Shown here: one piece after another, positions 43,508-54,526 of the stretch
Layout: the number at the start of each line of letters is the position of its first letter
Position numbering within the stretch: the first letter of the stretch is position 1
Origin: Apirhabdus apintestini
Lineage (GTDB): Bacteria > Pseudomonadota > Gammaproteobacteria > Enterobacterales > Enterobacteriaceae
Length of the DNA stretch: 64,000 nucleotides
Direction: 5' to 3'
NCBI GenBank assembly: GCA_033977085.1
Contig: CP138906.1
Span: forward strand, 186,001 to 250,000
Made by a program: the position numbers and the translations under genes
Notes under the pieces: generated by a model
Databases searched by the model: none
Told to the model about the DNA's origin: nothing
What the model saw: only the letters and a program-made list of their open reading frames with translations

Positions 43508-44580
43508 GTCCGTTTTACCTGTTTCGTCGGGCGCTGGCGCGGCGATTTTTACGTCCGGATACCGTCTGCGGTTTTACCGCATGCTGTCGTTACAAATGAG
43601 AAATGGCGTGAAGTTGTCAGAAGCGCTGGAGCAAATCAGCAATATGTACACCGATTTTGGTCGCCGGACACACGGCTTTGGCTATCTGGTGGACGACTGC
43701 CGCGCGGCAATCAGTGACAACAGTGATGATAACTCCCTTGAACATGCCCTGGCGCACTGGGTTCCGGCCGAAGAAGCGGCGCTTATCAGCGCGGGGATGT
43801 TCAGCGGTTGCCTGCCGGAAGCGCTGGGACAGGCGGAGACACTGATTGACTGCCGCCGGCGTATTCGTCATGCGGTCCTCAGGATGGCCATTTACCCGTC
43901 TGGCTGTGCGCTGATGCTGCTCGGTACCCTGCTGGTCATAAAAACAGAGTTAATCCCAACCCTGGCCGGAATGTCAGATCCGCAGTCCTGGTCGGGGGCG
44001 CTGGGGATGCTGAATGACGCGCTGCTTTTTTTCTGAGCATGGCCTGATCGCCGGCGCTGCGGTCATTCTGATTGTGGAGCTGGTTGATGTGGTCGTTAGC
44101 TCACTGGACGAGGCCGGACAGGCTTCGCCGGCTGGCAGACAAACGACTGCCCTGGTCGGTCTATAGCGACATTCAGGGGCGATATTTCTCATCAATATGG
44201 GGGCGCTGCTGCGCGCGGGGTGAAAACGCTGGTCGCGCTACAGGTGATGCAACGCTTTGCCTCCCTGGCTTGCCGTCCGTCTGGACGCGGTGATGAGTGA
44301 GGTGGAGGAAGGTGACAGCTTCGGTGTGGCATTGCGCAACTGTGGTTATGCCTTCCCTTCAAAGGAGGCAGTGAACTATCTCTCGATGGTCAGCGGAGAA
44401 GGGGCGGCGGAGATGATTGCCCAGTACGGCCAGGAGTGGCTGGAGGAGACCGTGGGACGGGTTAACCGACGAGGGATAGTGGTGATGCTGGTCTCGATGG
44501 TGATGCTGTTTGCGTTGATTGGCGTGGTGGCCATGGCGGTGTGGGAGCTGTCTGCGATGACCAGCAGTATGGGTCAGTAG
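43504..44580 (+). CDS. pilR: PilR, GspF-type inner-membrane platform protein (frameshifts)
   Basis: ATG at 43504 (MSPFYLFRRALARRFLRPDT) overlaps the pilQ stop. After a shift near 43560, FYRMLSLQMRNGVKLSEALEQ and AAISAGMFSGCLPEALGQAETL-like GspF repeats follow. Membrane helix MAIYPSGCALMLLGTLLVI comes next. Further shifts near 44032 and 44165-44260 lead to the second repeat VEEGDSFGVALRNCGYAFPSKEAVNYLSMVSGEG and a C-terminal helix VVMLVSMVMLFALIGVVAMAVW. About 360 residues. It anchors the PilQ ATPase and the growing pilus. Confidence 0.88.
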
Positions 44581-44618
44581 TGATTTTTTCAATGAGATAT
44601 GAATAACGGAGAGAAAGT

Positions 44619-45211
44619 ATGAATGCGTTATCAGCAGGTAAAGTGAGTTGTGCGCCGGACCGTGGTATGTCAGCGGATGCGGGGGCAACGGCGATTTTTA
44701 TTCTGGTGGTTGTGGGATTGATTGCGGCAGGCGTCTGGAGTATGTGGGGGAAAAAGGATGCGGGTTCTGAGCTGACGAATTATCAGAATCTGGCCACCAA
44801 TACTATCGGACAGATGAAGGGCGTGGATGGCTATGCCTTCAGCAGCGGGGCAAAAATGACCGGGATCCTGATCCAGAACGGGGCGGCAAAGGGGATGACA
44901 ATTAATGGCGATCCGGCCTCAGGCACGGCAACGCTGGCCAATGCCTGGGCGGTCCCGTGGTTGTGGCACCGGATTCGACCGGAGGAACCGGATTTAACAA
45001 CGGCTTCACTATCACGACCAGCAAGGTTCCGCAGTCAGCCTGCGTCACTATTTCGACCGGCATGAGCCGTTCGGGCGGTACCTCTGGTATCAAAATTAAT
45101 GGCAACAACCATGCCGACGCCAGGGTGACGGCGGAAACCGCCGGCAGCGAATGTACAGCAGACAACGGACGTGCGGGTACCAACACGCTGGTATTCACGT
45201 TTAACGGCTGA
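44619..45211 (+). CDS. pilS: PilS, major prepilin of thin pilus (one frameshift)
   Basis: A prepilin with a hydrophobic N-terminal helix ATAIFILVVVGLIAAGVWSMW after a leader ending SADAG, to be cut by PilU. The body is YQNLATNTIGQMKGVDGYAFSSG. G3 at 44947-44949 should be G4, which restores AWGGPVVVAPDSTGGTGFNNG and the C-terminal disulfide pair (SACVTISTG and SECTADNG). About 197 residues. RBS GGAGAGAAAGT precedes the ATG. It is the structural subunit of the pilus. Confidence 0.88.
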
Positions 45212-45223
45212 GGGTGAAGACGG

Positions 45224-45702
45224 ATGCTGAGAAGGCGGGTATTTCGTCTGTTATTGGTGCTGACACTGTGCGGGGTGCCTCTGTGGGCGCAGGCTTTTTG
45301 TTTCGATGCGGCTGCGGCGAAATACCATGTCTCTCCGCTGCTGATTAAGTCCATGGCTATCGGAGAAAGCAATCTGGATCCACTTGCGACAAATGATAAC
45401 CGGGATAAAAAACGGGGAAAATCAAAAGTACCGACTACGGACTGATGATGATTAATTCGACGCATATTCCCCGCCTTGTCTCGATGGGCGTCATCAGGGA
45501 CAAAAACGATTTGCTGAACAAACCCTGCCTGAATGTGCAGATTGGAACATGGATCCTCGCGAAACATTTCCAGGTCTGCGGGGTGAGCTGGAACTGCCTG
45601 GGCTCTTATAACGCAGGCTTCCGTGCTGACCGGCATGAAACACGGGAACGTTATGCCAACCGGATCTGGAAAATTTATCAGCAGCAAACGGGGGCGCAAT
45701 GA
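45224..45702 (+). CDS. pilT: PilT, lytic transglycosylase (one frameshift)
   Basis: Signal peptide MLRRRVFRLLLVLTLCGVPLWAQA. The SLT domain has IGESNLDPLATNDNRDKK (catalytic Glu in GESN). The run of six A at 45407-45412 should be seven, giving KKTGKIKSTDYGLMMINSTHIP, the usual SLT motif. It ends with GSYNAGFRAD. About 159 residues. It is not the retraction ATPase of type IVa pili, despite the name. It opens peptidoglycan for the pilus and is the VirB1-like member of the operon. Confidence 0.9.
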
Positions 45703-46357
45703 CGGTCTCACTTATCGGTACTTCTTTCCCCACGGTGTATGCCATACCCGCGTTTATCGGGTGCGTTCTTCTGGGGGCGGTATTTTTAAGGCCGATACGC
45801 CTTTACCTGACTGCGGCGGATGTGGATATCTCACGCCACTGCGCCGTTGTGGTTGGTATCTGGCTGTTTGCGGTAACGGGTTTACTGATACTCATGGCGC
45901 CGCAGGACGGGATGATACGTATCGGGATGCTGCTGATGTGCGGTTTTTGCTGCAACTGGGGGTGATGGATGCGACCAGCGGCTGGCTGCCCCGGCCGTTT
46001 ACTGCAGCCTGTCTGTGTAGCGGATTACTGTTCTGTTTCGCCTTTCATCGGGAGCCGGGGCTTCGCTTAATGGAAACTGCGGCGATGGCGGTGGTAATGG
46101 GGGCAATCTGTCACGGCGTTAACCGCCGGCGCCCTGCAGCTGGGCGTGGGCGATGTCTGGCTGCTCTGTGCTCTGGTTGCCTGGATGGGGGTAACGGATG
46201 CCCTGCAGGCGGCATTTATGGGGCTGAGTGGTTTTATGTTGTGGCAGTGGACAGTCCATCGGAACTGTCAGCGATGTGGGGTTCTGGGCCCTGGCTGTGT
46301 GCCGGGTGTATTCCAGTCATTGTAGAGCGGCTGTACCAGCCAGAGTGGATACTGTGA
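45699..46357 (+). CDS. pilU: PilU, prepilin peptidase (frameshifts)
   Basis: A polytopic membrane protein starting MTVSLIGTSFPTVYAIPAFIGCVLLGAVFLR, overlapping the pilT stop by four bases. The aspartyl protease residues are in LGVMDATSGWLP and, in the next frame, LQLGVGDVWLLCALVAW (GxGD motif). Shifts lie near 45955 and 46120. It ends QPEWIL at 46357, overlapping the pilV ATG. About 218 residues, the short type IVB prepilin peptidase that processes PilS and PilV. Confidence 0.85.
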
Positions 46358-47784
46358 TGAAAAAACAAAAACATGATGGCGGTTTTGTGGCGATGAGCGT
46401 GGGCGCCGGCTTACTCATTGTTCTGGTGATGGCCTCGATGGCCGCCCGATATATGGGGGATTACCTGAAATCCCGTGAGTGGCAAGTTGTGGCCATGCAA
46501 ACGAATCGCTTCACGCAGGCGGCCTCATCCTATGTCGGACGGTATTACCCGACGGTACTGGCGTCAGCCACCACAACCAAGCCGGTGGTGGTCACCTCCC
46601 AGATGCTGAAGAACACCGGGTTGTTGCCGGCGAGTTTCAGCGAGACTAACAGCTATGGTCAGCAGTATCAGGCGATGATAGTGCGGAATCAGCAAAACCA
46701 GGAACTGCTTCAGGGCATGGTGGTCAGCCGCGGCGGGCATGCCATGCCCTTTACCGCGCTCAACCAGATTTCGAAAGATATTACTGCCGGTTTCGGGGGA
46801 TACGTTGAAGACGGGCAAACGGCGGTGGGGGCAATGCGCAGCTGGCGAATTGCCCTGTCCTCCTACGGGACCAGCACCGGAAGGGGCCATCTGGCCGTCA
46901 TGCTGAGTACTGATGACCTGTCCGGGGCGCGTGAAGACGGGGATCGGTTGTATCGTTTTCAGGTCAACGGCCGTCCTGATTTAAACAAGATGCACACGGC
47001 TATTGATATGGGCGGGAATAACCTGAACAGCGTCGGCACCGTTACGGCCAGTAACATCGCGTCTCAGAACGGTAACTTTGGCGTCAGTCTGGTCAGTAAC
47101 GGCCCAGTCACGGCGGGTGGCGATATCCGCAGCACAGGGGGCTGGATAGTGACTCGCAGCGGAAAAGGGTGGATGGATGAAACCCACGGCGGCGGTCTTT
47201 ATATGTCGGATAACGACTGGTTACGTATCCTGAATAACAAGGGATTTTATACTGGTGGTGAAATTCGTGGAGGTAAAGTTCGTTCAGATGGTGATGTGTC
47301 TGTCGGCGGGGTACTGGACCTTGATAAAATCAATGTTGCCAACACTTATTGTCCTAAAGACGGGTCTGTAAGCCGCACCGCAACAGGTGCCCCACTTTCG
47401 TGCCAATCCGGTCTGTGGAGCGGACTGGAAGGCTATCCCGTCGGAAGCCCCATCCCATGGCCTTCTGTTACACCTCCTCCAGGATATTTTTTAATGGCAG
47501 GACAACGCTTTCCTTGCGGCTCTTATCCCGGACTTGCTCGCGTATATCCAGGGTGCGTATTACCCGATCTTCGGGGAACTTTTATCCGCGGTTGGGATAA
47601 TGGGCGAGGATTTGATAACGGGAGAACGATTCTGAGCTATCAGGCCGATCAGAGCGATATGGTTTATAACCCGGGAGGGCATCTTAAAGGACACCACAGC
47701 GGAATGGCCCATTATTACCATACTGACAATCGTGAAGTCAGACCTAAAAATATCGCCTTTAATTACATTGTGAAGGCCGGTTGA
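46357..47784 (+). CDS. pilV: PilV, pilus-tip adhesin, shufflon cassette 1 in expressed position
   Basis: ATG at 46357 directly after pilU. The prepilin-like N-terminus KQKHDGGFVAMSVGAGLLIVLVMASMAARYMGDYL carries the processing region and helix. About 345 constant residues end at YCPKDGSVSRTATGAPLSCQSGLWSG, where the first shufflon site (47400-47418) encodes CQSGLW. The variable end DLRGTFIRGWDNGRGFDNGRT...NREVRPKNIAFNYIVKAG resembles a phage tail-fibre/collar C-terminus. In R64 the PilV tip determines which recipient's lipopolysaccharide is bound in liquid mating. Intact, 475 residues. Confidence 0.93.
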   Translation: MKKQKHDGGFVAMSVGAGLLIVLVMASMAARYMGDYLKSREWQVVAMQTNRFTQAASSYVGRYYPTVLASATTTKPVVVTSQMLKNTGLLPASFSETNSYGQQYQAMIVRNQQNQELLQGMVVSRGGHAMPFTALNQISKDITAGFGGYVEDGQTAVGAMRSWRIALSSYGTSTGRGHLAVMLSTDDLSGAREDGDRLYRFQVNGRPDLNKMHTAIDMGGNNLNSVGTVTASNIASQNGNFGVSLVSNGPVTAGGDIRSTGGWIVTRSGKGWMDETHGGGLYMSDNDWLRILNNKGFYTGGEIRGGKVRSDGDVSVGGVLDLDKINVANTYCPKDGSVSRTATGAPLSCQSGLWSGLEGYPVGSPIPWPSVTPPPGYFLMAGQRFPCGSYPGLARVYPGCVLPDLRGTFIRGWDNGRGFDNGRTILSYQADQSDMVYNPGGHLKGHHSGMAHYYHTDNREVRPKNIAFNYIVKAG

Positions 47785-47814
47785 TCTGACTCAGGAGCGG
47801 GCATGGGGTTCTTG

Positions 47815-48109
47815 TCAGTGACAACTGACGATGTAACTACACTGACCACTCAAATCAGTACGATTGGATCCAGCATAGAAATTGTATTCGTCGTAATAAC
47901 CACATTTAACAATACGATTCGCATCGGCTCTTGCTACTGAACCTGCGTAATAATTAGGCTTCCAGCCATGCGGGTTTTGTGCATTGCTGACGCTCCACGT
48001 GCATTGGTTTTGTAAGAACCCAGGCGGTAAAGGTATCTGGTATCCATTGGCGATCAACCCGGTTATTACTGTACTTCCACCGCTCCTGGCCCAGATACCG
48101 GATTGGCAC
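47815..48109 (-). CDS. pilV': pilV cassette 2 (silent, minus strand)
   Basis: An open frame from the site codons CQSGIW through ARSGGSTVITGLIANGYQIPLPPGFLQN to QCSYIVSCH. It has four or more Cys and is unlike cassette 1. It lacks a start of its own and would be expressed only after inversion between the sites at 47400 and 48091. Confidence 0.85.
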
Positions 48110-48119
48110 TGGAGCAAAC

Positions 48120-48351
48120 GTGCCAATCCGGTATCTGGGTTGGTAGTGGAAAAATCAATAATCAGGGATGTGGTTGGTACTCATCTCCCGTCGCAATGGA
48201 TCATTTTATTGGGGGAAGAAGCGGCGGTAAGATTTACTACAAACCCGTTCAATGCCCAGCAAATTACACTATGACGGGAACGAGAATGTATGGCATTGGT
48301 GATGGTGTCGACGAGGAGCACGTCGATGCTTATTGTTGCCCATTTAGCTAG
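48120..48351 (+). CDS. pilV': pilV cassette 3 (silent, plus strand)
   Basis: CQSGIWVGSGKINNQGCGWYSSPVAMDHF to HVDAYCCPFS. A short Cys-rich adhesin end of about 75 residues between two sites in the same orientation, so direct recombination could also delete it. Confidence 0.85.
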
Positions 48352-48352
48352 C

Positions 48353-48596
48353 GTGCCAATCCGGTATCTGGAAAGGTGGTCAGGAAAGCCAACTTTTTAC
48401 CACTACCACGATTCAAAATGGGCAGAGTCTAACTATCGGGAAAGCTCAATTTTGTGCACTGTCGTATGTCTACCTAGACGATCTTGCAAAACATCAATCA
48501 AGTTGCCAGTTACTCGTTGATTCAGCTAAAAATTGGAAACTAGTGTCATATCTTGATGGTGGATATAATCGTTGTGCAGCAACCTGTCTTAGATAA
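48353..48596 (+). CDS. pilV': pilV cassette 4 (silent, plus strand)
   Basis: From the site at 48353 the frame reads CQSGIWKGGQESQLFTTTTIQNGQSLTIGK to DGGYNRCAATCLR and stops at 48596. About 80 residues, open throughout, with paired cysteines as in the other ends. Confidence 0.8.
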
Positions 48597-48636
48597 TTAG
48601 TCAGCACACTTTTGTATTTTCGGAACACAGGTTTGG

Positions 48637-48856
48637 TTATTTTAATCGAACAGCAAAGCATCTGACATTATCCACCGTACAATCACGTGTGTCTTCTGTG
48701 CATGCGTCAGACCCCGTGACAATCCACCCTTGTTTTATTAAGTTGGAACTCACTAGGTATGAAGTACAAATATCCCCATAGTCGCTTCCTGATGCCATGC
48801 TCCAAGTCTTGCGTTCAAGTGTTTTAACGCCTAGGTTCCACAGACCGGATTGGCAC
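48637..48856 (-). CDS. pilV': pilV cassette 5 (silent, minus strand)
   Basis: CQSGLWNLGVKTLERKTWSMASGSDYGDICTSYLVSS to CTVDNVRCFAVRLK. About 72 residues, entered from the site at 48838-48856 on the minus strand. Confidence 0.82.
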
Positions 48857-48866
48857 TGGGGCAAAC

Positions 48867-49234
48867 GTGCCAATCCGGTCTGTGGCGTTCCTCTGACCCA
48901 GAAGATGGTAATTACGCATATCTTGGTGCTTTTAAGGGGTTTTTAGCGGAAACAACATCACTGGAAAGCAGTTTAAACTCTATGTATGGGGAGGCAATCC
49001 TCCCCCAGAAAAATCAACTTCGGAAACGCTGATAACTGTGCCAATACGTTTTCACTGACTGCCAGTGTGGGAGGACAAACAGTGGCGCACTCAATAGACG
49101 GCAATTCTGAGTGGGGAAAATCTGGCAGTTTTTCATTTGATGTACCTAATGGAGCATCATTTTCGATTACATCAAATGGCATGATGGCCTATGGATGTGA
49201 TTACGGTACTTTTAGCGTATTTCGATATCAGTAG
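48867..49234 (+). CDS. pilV': pilV cassette 6 (silent, plus strand, frameshifted)
   Basis: CQSGLWRSSDPEDGNYAYLGAFKGFLAETTSLESSLNSMYGE, then a shift near 48990-49010 into INFGNADNCANTFSLTASVGGQTVAHSIDGNSEWGK and FRYQ at 49234. About 120 residues when joined. It lies at the C5-run and A5-run of CCTCCCCCAGAAAAATC, a likely miscall site. Confidence 0.75.
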
Positions 49235-49238
49235 CCTT

Positions 49239-49524
49239 TTAATTTTTGGCACACCATGCAATTGCGCGCATACACGTTCCTCCCGTAACACCACCACCCG
49301 TATATATTTGCCAGGCATTCTCTGCTGCTGCCGGCATGGAAAGGTCGGGACTATTCCAGCCGCTACCACCACTCCATTTTGAAAGAATATAACCGCCGGA
49401 AACCAGTTGTTTTCCGGCAGGGCAGTAGGCTTTTGAATAGATGTACTTTCCGCATGCATCATTCCCTGGGATCATTTCGAATGAGGAGATTTTTCCGCTC
49501 AGCGTCCAAATACCGGATTGGCAC
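49239..49524 (-). CDS. pilV': pilV cassette 7 (silent, minus strand)
   Basis: CQSGIWTLSGKISSFEMIPGNDACGKYIYSKAYCPAGKQLVSGGY to CMRAIAWCAKN. About 94 residues, the outermost cassette beside rci, entered from the site at 49506-49524. Confidence 0.85.
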
Positions 49525-49608
49525 GTATGTCCTTCAGTCAATTGAGCGCATTAAGATTTTTCGCTACGGTGAGGAAAAATCCTAATTTTTCTTGCGAAGG
49601 AATCTGCC

Positions 49609-50346
49609 ATGTCCCGTCCGCAGCGCATTAAAAAATGTCTCTGTCAAAAGCCCTCGATAAATATCATGCCACTGTGTCTGTTCATAAACGCGGGCATAAA
49701 CAGGAATTCTATCGTATCAACGTTATTCAGCGGCATCCTCTGGCCGGGAAGATGATGGATGAAGTGACTACAGTGGACATTGCATCTTATCGGGATGATC
49801 GGCTGGCTCAGATTAATTCCCGCACAGGAAAGGCAATATCCGGTAACACGGTACGCCTGGAACTCGCCTTACTGTCCTCTTTGTATAATCTGGCCAGCGT
49901 GGAATGGGGAACATGCAGAACTAATCCCGTTGAGATGGTTCGCAAGCCAAAAATATCAGGTGGCCGGGATCGGCGTTTGACATCAAATGAAGAAAGGCGG
50001 TTATCCCGCTATTTTCAGGCTCAGAATCCTGCCCTTCACGCCATATTTCATCTTGCTATTGAAACGGCCATGCGACAGGGAGAGATCCTCTCACTGCGCT
50101 GGGAGCATATCGACCTGCAGCACGGGGTCGCGCACCTGCCACTGACCAAGAACGGTAGCTCGAGGGACGTCCCCTTATCCCGCAAAGCACGTCAGTTGCT
50201 GCAGGGAATGACGGTCGCCCTAACTGGCAGTGTTTTTCACTATACATCATCCGGCTTTAAAAGTGCCTGGCGGGTGGCCCGGCAGCGTCTTGGTATCGAT
50301 GATCTCCATTTTCATGATCTGCGCCATGAGGCTATCAGTCGGTTGT
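49609..50346 (+). pseudogene. rci: Rci shufflon recombinase, truncated by IS
   Basis: Starts MSRPQRIKKMSLSKALDKYHATVSVHKRGH when one A is added to the run at 49630-49635. R64-Rci-like throughout: NTVRLELALLSSLYNLASVEWGTCRTNPVE, AMRQGEILSLRWEHIDL (catalytic Arg) and FHDLRHEAISRL (His-x-x-Arg). The IS100-like copy D cuts in directly after this, at about residue 245. The second His and the catalytic Tyr are lost, along with the C-terminal part that R64 Rci uses for site choice. The protein should be inactive. Confidence 0.9.
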
Positions 50347-50414
50347 TGTCAACAACGGGTAAAAAGTGATCCACTTACCGTCACCACCAACGGTCTAATA
50401 TTGATCCACCTTGC

Positions 50415-51192
50415 TTACTCAGGATTAGCTTCCGCTATAACCCCGGCCTTTCGTTTCTGCTTCAGTCGATAGCTCTCTCCTTTTATCTGGACTACGTGTG
50501 AGTGATGTAAGATCCGGTCCAGCATTGCCGATGTCAGGGCTGCATCACCCGCGAACGTCTGGTCCCACTGCCCGAACGGCAGGTTAGAGGTCAGGATCAT
50601 CGCGCTCTTTTCGTAACGTTTGGCAATGACCTGGAAGAACAGCTTTGCCTCTTCCTGGCTGAACGGCAGATAGCCTATTTCGTCGATGATGAGCAGTTTG
50701 GGGGCCATGACACCGCGATTGAGTGTCGTTTTGTAACGCCCCTGACGCTGGGAAGTCGACAACTGTAACAGCAGGTCCGCTGCTGTTGTGAAGCGAACCT
50801 TGATGCCCGCCCGTACTGCCTCGTAGCCCATGGCTATCGCCAGATGTGTTTTCCCCACGCCCGAGGGGCCCAGCAACACGATGTTTTCGTTACGTTCGAT
50901 GAAGCTCAGGGAACGCAGCGACTGGATTTGCTTCTGAGGTGCGCCGGTGGCGAAGGTGAAGTCGTATTCCTCGAACGTCTTCACCGCCGGGAAGGCTGCC
51001 ATCCGCGTGTACATCGCCTGTTTACGCTGATGCCGGGCCAGTTTCTCCTCATGTAGCAGGTGCTCCAGGAAGTCCATATAGCTCCATTCCTGATCCACTG
51101 CCTGTTGCGACAGTGCCGGCGCCGCGCCGATAAGGCTGTCCAGCTGGGCTGTTCAGCAAGCACCATCAGCCGTTGATGTTGTAGTTCGACCA

Positions 51193-51196
<4 letters not shown>
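50415..51196 (-). pseudogene. istB: IstB of IS100-like copy D, 5' frameshift
   Basis: Walker motifs and the long frame are intact (MDQEWSYMDFLEHLLHEEKL onward, 227 aa). The missing T near 51149 separates it from the true start MMVELQHQRLMVLAEQ at 51196. The same deletion occurs in copy C, so C and D descend from one variant. Confidence 0.88.
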
Positions 51197-52215
<1,019 letters not shown>

Positions 52216-52301
52216 AAGCTCCCCTGTATTCAGAGGAGCAGATTAACCCCTGGATCAGTTTTCAACCGCTGGGGTGGATCAGTTTTGCACCGTTGGTAAC
52301 A

Positions 52302-52500
52302 AAAGCCGGGGCCCGGCACAGAAAGCTGCGCAATATGCTCAACGGACTGGATGCTACGGTGATGACGCTGTCCTGGTACTGTGTTTGGTGCGGCGACCAT
52401 TATCAGGGCGTGAAGCACTGTTACCGATGCCAGACCGGTATCTACAGCATCGAAGAAGTGAACTGGCAGAGAAACTACTGCTGCAGTACCGGATAGTCCT
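52302..52500 (+). pseudogene. Cys-rich zinc-finger-like fragment, 5' cut by IS
   Basis: The frame open from the IS end reads KLRNMLNGLDATVMTLSWYCVWCGDHYQGVKHCYRCQTGIYSIEEV... to 52496. CxxCG and CxxC spacing suggests a zinc ribbon. The start is lost, or ATG at 52335 is used. Another frame (ELAEKLLLQYRIVLPRLYEPDTAALAG, ending 52553) may be its continuation after a shift. No family recognised. Confidence 0.4.
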
Positions 52501-53038
52501 CCCTCGCCTTTATGAACCAGATACCGCCGCACTGGCCGGGTCTTCCCTGATTTAACCCAAGGAGAGTCTGCATTGTGAATCATTCTTACACACGGGCTTC
52601 TGATGCTGTCAGCGCGGATGCCGTCAGTACGCGTGCATTTCTGCAACAGGCCGTTGACCATTACCCGCGACTGGCGGCATTCAGCTTTACGCTGAAATTG
52701 CCGTATCGTGAAGCCATGAGCGAATACCGGTCATTGATTCTGCGTTTTCATACTGAAGTCTGGCAGCGCACCGGCGAATATTCGCGCCAGCGTCAGCAGG
52801 CGCGCCAGAGCTCACCGCCAACGATCCTGCGATGGATGTGGGAGTCTGTCAGTGCACCAGAGTGCAAAATGGTGCTGCTGATGAATCTTGATACGCTGGG
52901 TGCCTGGCGCGATGAGGCCGTACAGCAGGAGATGAACGGGATACTCAGAGAGGCATGGCGCACGGTGACGCATGCCGATAACAACGTTGCCAGTATGTTA
53001 TCTTTCACTATCAGTCGTACTGAAGGATGTTCATTTGC

Positions 53039-54354
53039 GGGTCTTCCCCGATCATGGTGGGAGACTCAGAAGTCTATGTTTAACCTGCCGTAATGGAACA
53101 TCACAGCTACTTTGAACCGCTCCTTGTTCCGGTATCCCCTCGACTTGATCCGCAGCAGTCGTATCTTGCTGTTCAGCGATTCTGCATTGCCGTTTGATAC
53201 CCGATGCTTCATCGCATTCAGGATACCGTACAGCCGTTTACGTAATGTTCTGGCGGCACTACTCAGCAGCGGGACGCCAACATCTTTTGCCATCGCTATC
53301 CATTCCTGCCACAGGCGTCTGCTGTGCTCGTCATACCGACGGTTCCAGAGTTCCCGCGCCAGCTCTTTCATTGCCCAGCAACGGCTGGTATCAGGTAGGA
53401 CCATCTGCGCTGCCTCCAGTCTTTCTACTATCCGACCATGACGCTTATGACGGCCATACAGCCACAGATAGCGGGAACGATGTGCACTTTTTCGGGCCTG
53501 CAACGGGATGGTTTTCATCTCTGACTGCCGTGTTTTATCCACCACGGCACAGAGCATTTTGGCTACATGGAAGTGATCGAAGGCGATTTTTTCTACTGCG
53601 TTGGGTAAGTGGATCCGGGCCGCGCTGATATAGGCCGGGTTCATATCCATCGACAAGGTTTTGATGGATTCGATCTGGCGGCCACCCAGGTTTCGGAGAT
53701 AACCGGCAAGACTCTCAACACCACGATCATCCCTTAGTTCAAGCGCTTGTCCCTGCGTATCCGAGATAACGGTGACATACTGATAACCCTTTTTGAAGCT
53801 CACCTCATCCACACAGAGGTGACGTGTAGACTGGGGCAACCGTCGGCGCGCCAGTCCTCGCTTTACCGCACGCTGCATGATGTTATCGACGGCATTCCAG
53901 TCTGAGTTTCAGTTGTTTCCTGACAGCATCAACGGTACTGATTTTCAGCCATGAGAGCACGAAGGATTCGAACAACAACGTATACCGGCTGCCGGGTCCC
54001 GCCCACGGAACTGGCAGCGTCAGGCAACCATGTTCCGGGCACATAATGCGGGGGACATCGGCTTCGACTATCGTTGAAAACTGGCAGGTATCGAGATGAC
54101 GCCATTTGCGATGCCGGTGATCGTGAGCAGAACAGGATTTCCCGCAGGCCGGACAGGTCAACTGAGTATTTTCAGCGATCCCGACAGTAACGGTAACAGA
54201 CCCCGCATTTTCATCGAGAGAAAGAGACGTTACCTGCCACGGGGCATACAGGTTGAGGATATGAGCATAGAGGGACTTTTCGTCCATGGTGGTGACCTCT
54301 GGCGAATTAATACGCCATTATCATGCCTTCAGCCACCACAACAAGGGAAGACCC
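53039..54354 (-). mobile_element. ISL3-family element (1316 bp)
   Basis: Inverted ends GGGTCTTCCC (53039-53048) and its complement (54345-54354), flanked by a perfect 8-bp duplication TCATTTGC (53031-53038 and 54355-54362), as ISL3 elements make. It contains one transposase gene on the minus strand. Confidence 0.93.
53066..54287 (-). CDS. ISL3-family transposase (one frameshift)
   Basis: N-terminal zinc-finger domain: MDEKSLYAHILNLYAPWQVTSLSLDE, CPACGKSCSAHDHRHRKWRHLDTC and MCPEHG. After a one-base shift near 53890 the DDE domain follows: CVDEVSFKKGYQYVTVISD, LSMDMNPAYISAARIHLPNA, DHFHVAKML and SNGNAESLNSKIRLLRIKSRGYRN. About 405 residues, normal for the family. Confidence 0.9.
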
Positions 54355-54526
54355 TCATTTGCACAGCCATTCAGTCAGTTACAGGCCCGGCTGAATGAAA
54401 TGATATCTCCCATTCTGGTGGCCAGAACAGGTGTTGTTTGCCCGTGACGGAAAAGAATTCTCCCGTTAAGGGGATGTCAGTTAAACAGAGTTTCCCCGAT
54501 GTATTCCGCGCCGATATAATTTCTGA

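Larger units (their letters stand above)
47400..49524. other. Shufflon: seven sfx sites and seven pilV C-terminal cassettes
   Basis: The 19-bp site GTGCCAATCCGGTNTNTGG occurs at 47400-47418 (+), 48091-48109 (-), 48120-48138 (+), 48353-48371 (+), 48838-48856 (-), 48867-48885 (+) and 49506-49524 (-). It matches the R64 shufflon repeat. Rci recombines inverted pairs, which moves a different C-terminal cassette behind the constant pilV part. Cassettes face both ways between sites: + at 47419, 48139, 48372, 48886, and - at 48090, 48837, 49505. Each starts at the codons for CQSG(I/L)W. Confidence 0.94.
52575..54447 (+). pseudogene. Inovirus Gp2-like (YagK/YfjJ-type) protein split by ISL3 element
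   Basis: GTG at 52575 (MNHSYTRASDAVSADAVSTRAFLQQAVDHYPRLAAFSFTLKLPY) follows AAGGAGAG. NGILREAWRTVTHADNN and SMLSFTISRTEGCSF are typical of the replication-initiator-like Gp2/DUF3296 proteins of enterobacterial prophages and plasmids. The ISL3 element at 53039-54354 enters at codon GC-A. Without it and one TCATTTGC copy the frame continues AQPFSQLQARLNEMISPIL to a stop at 54447. About 180 residues. Confidence 0.75.

Noticed and set aside
47400..49524. CRISPR array from repeated 19-bp words
   Set aside because: Repeats are in both orientations with open reading frames of hundreds of bases between them, next to pilV and rci. This is a shufflon.
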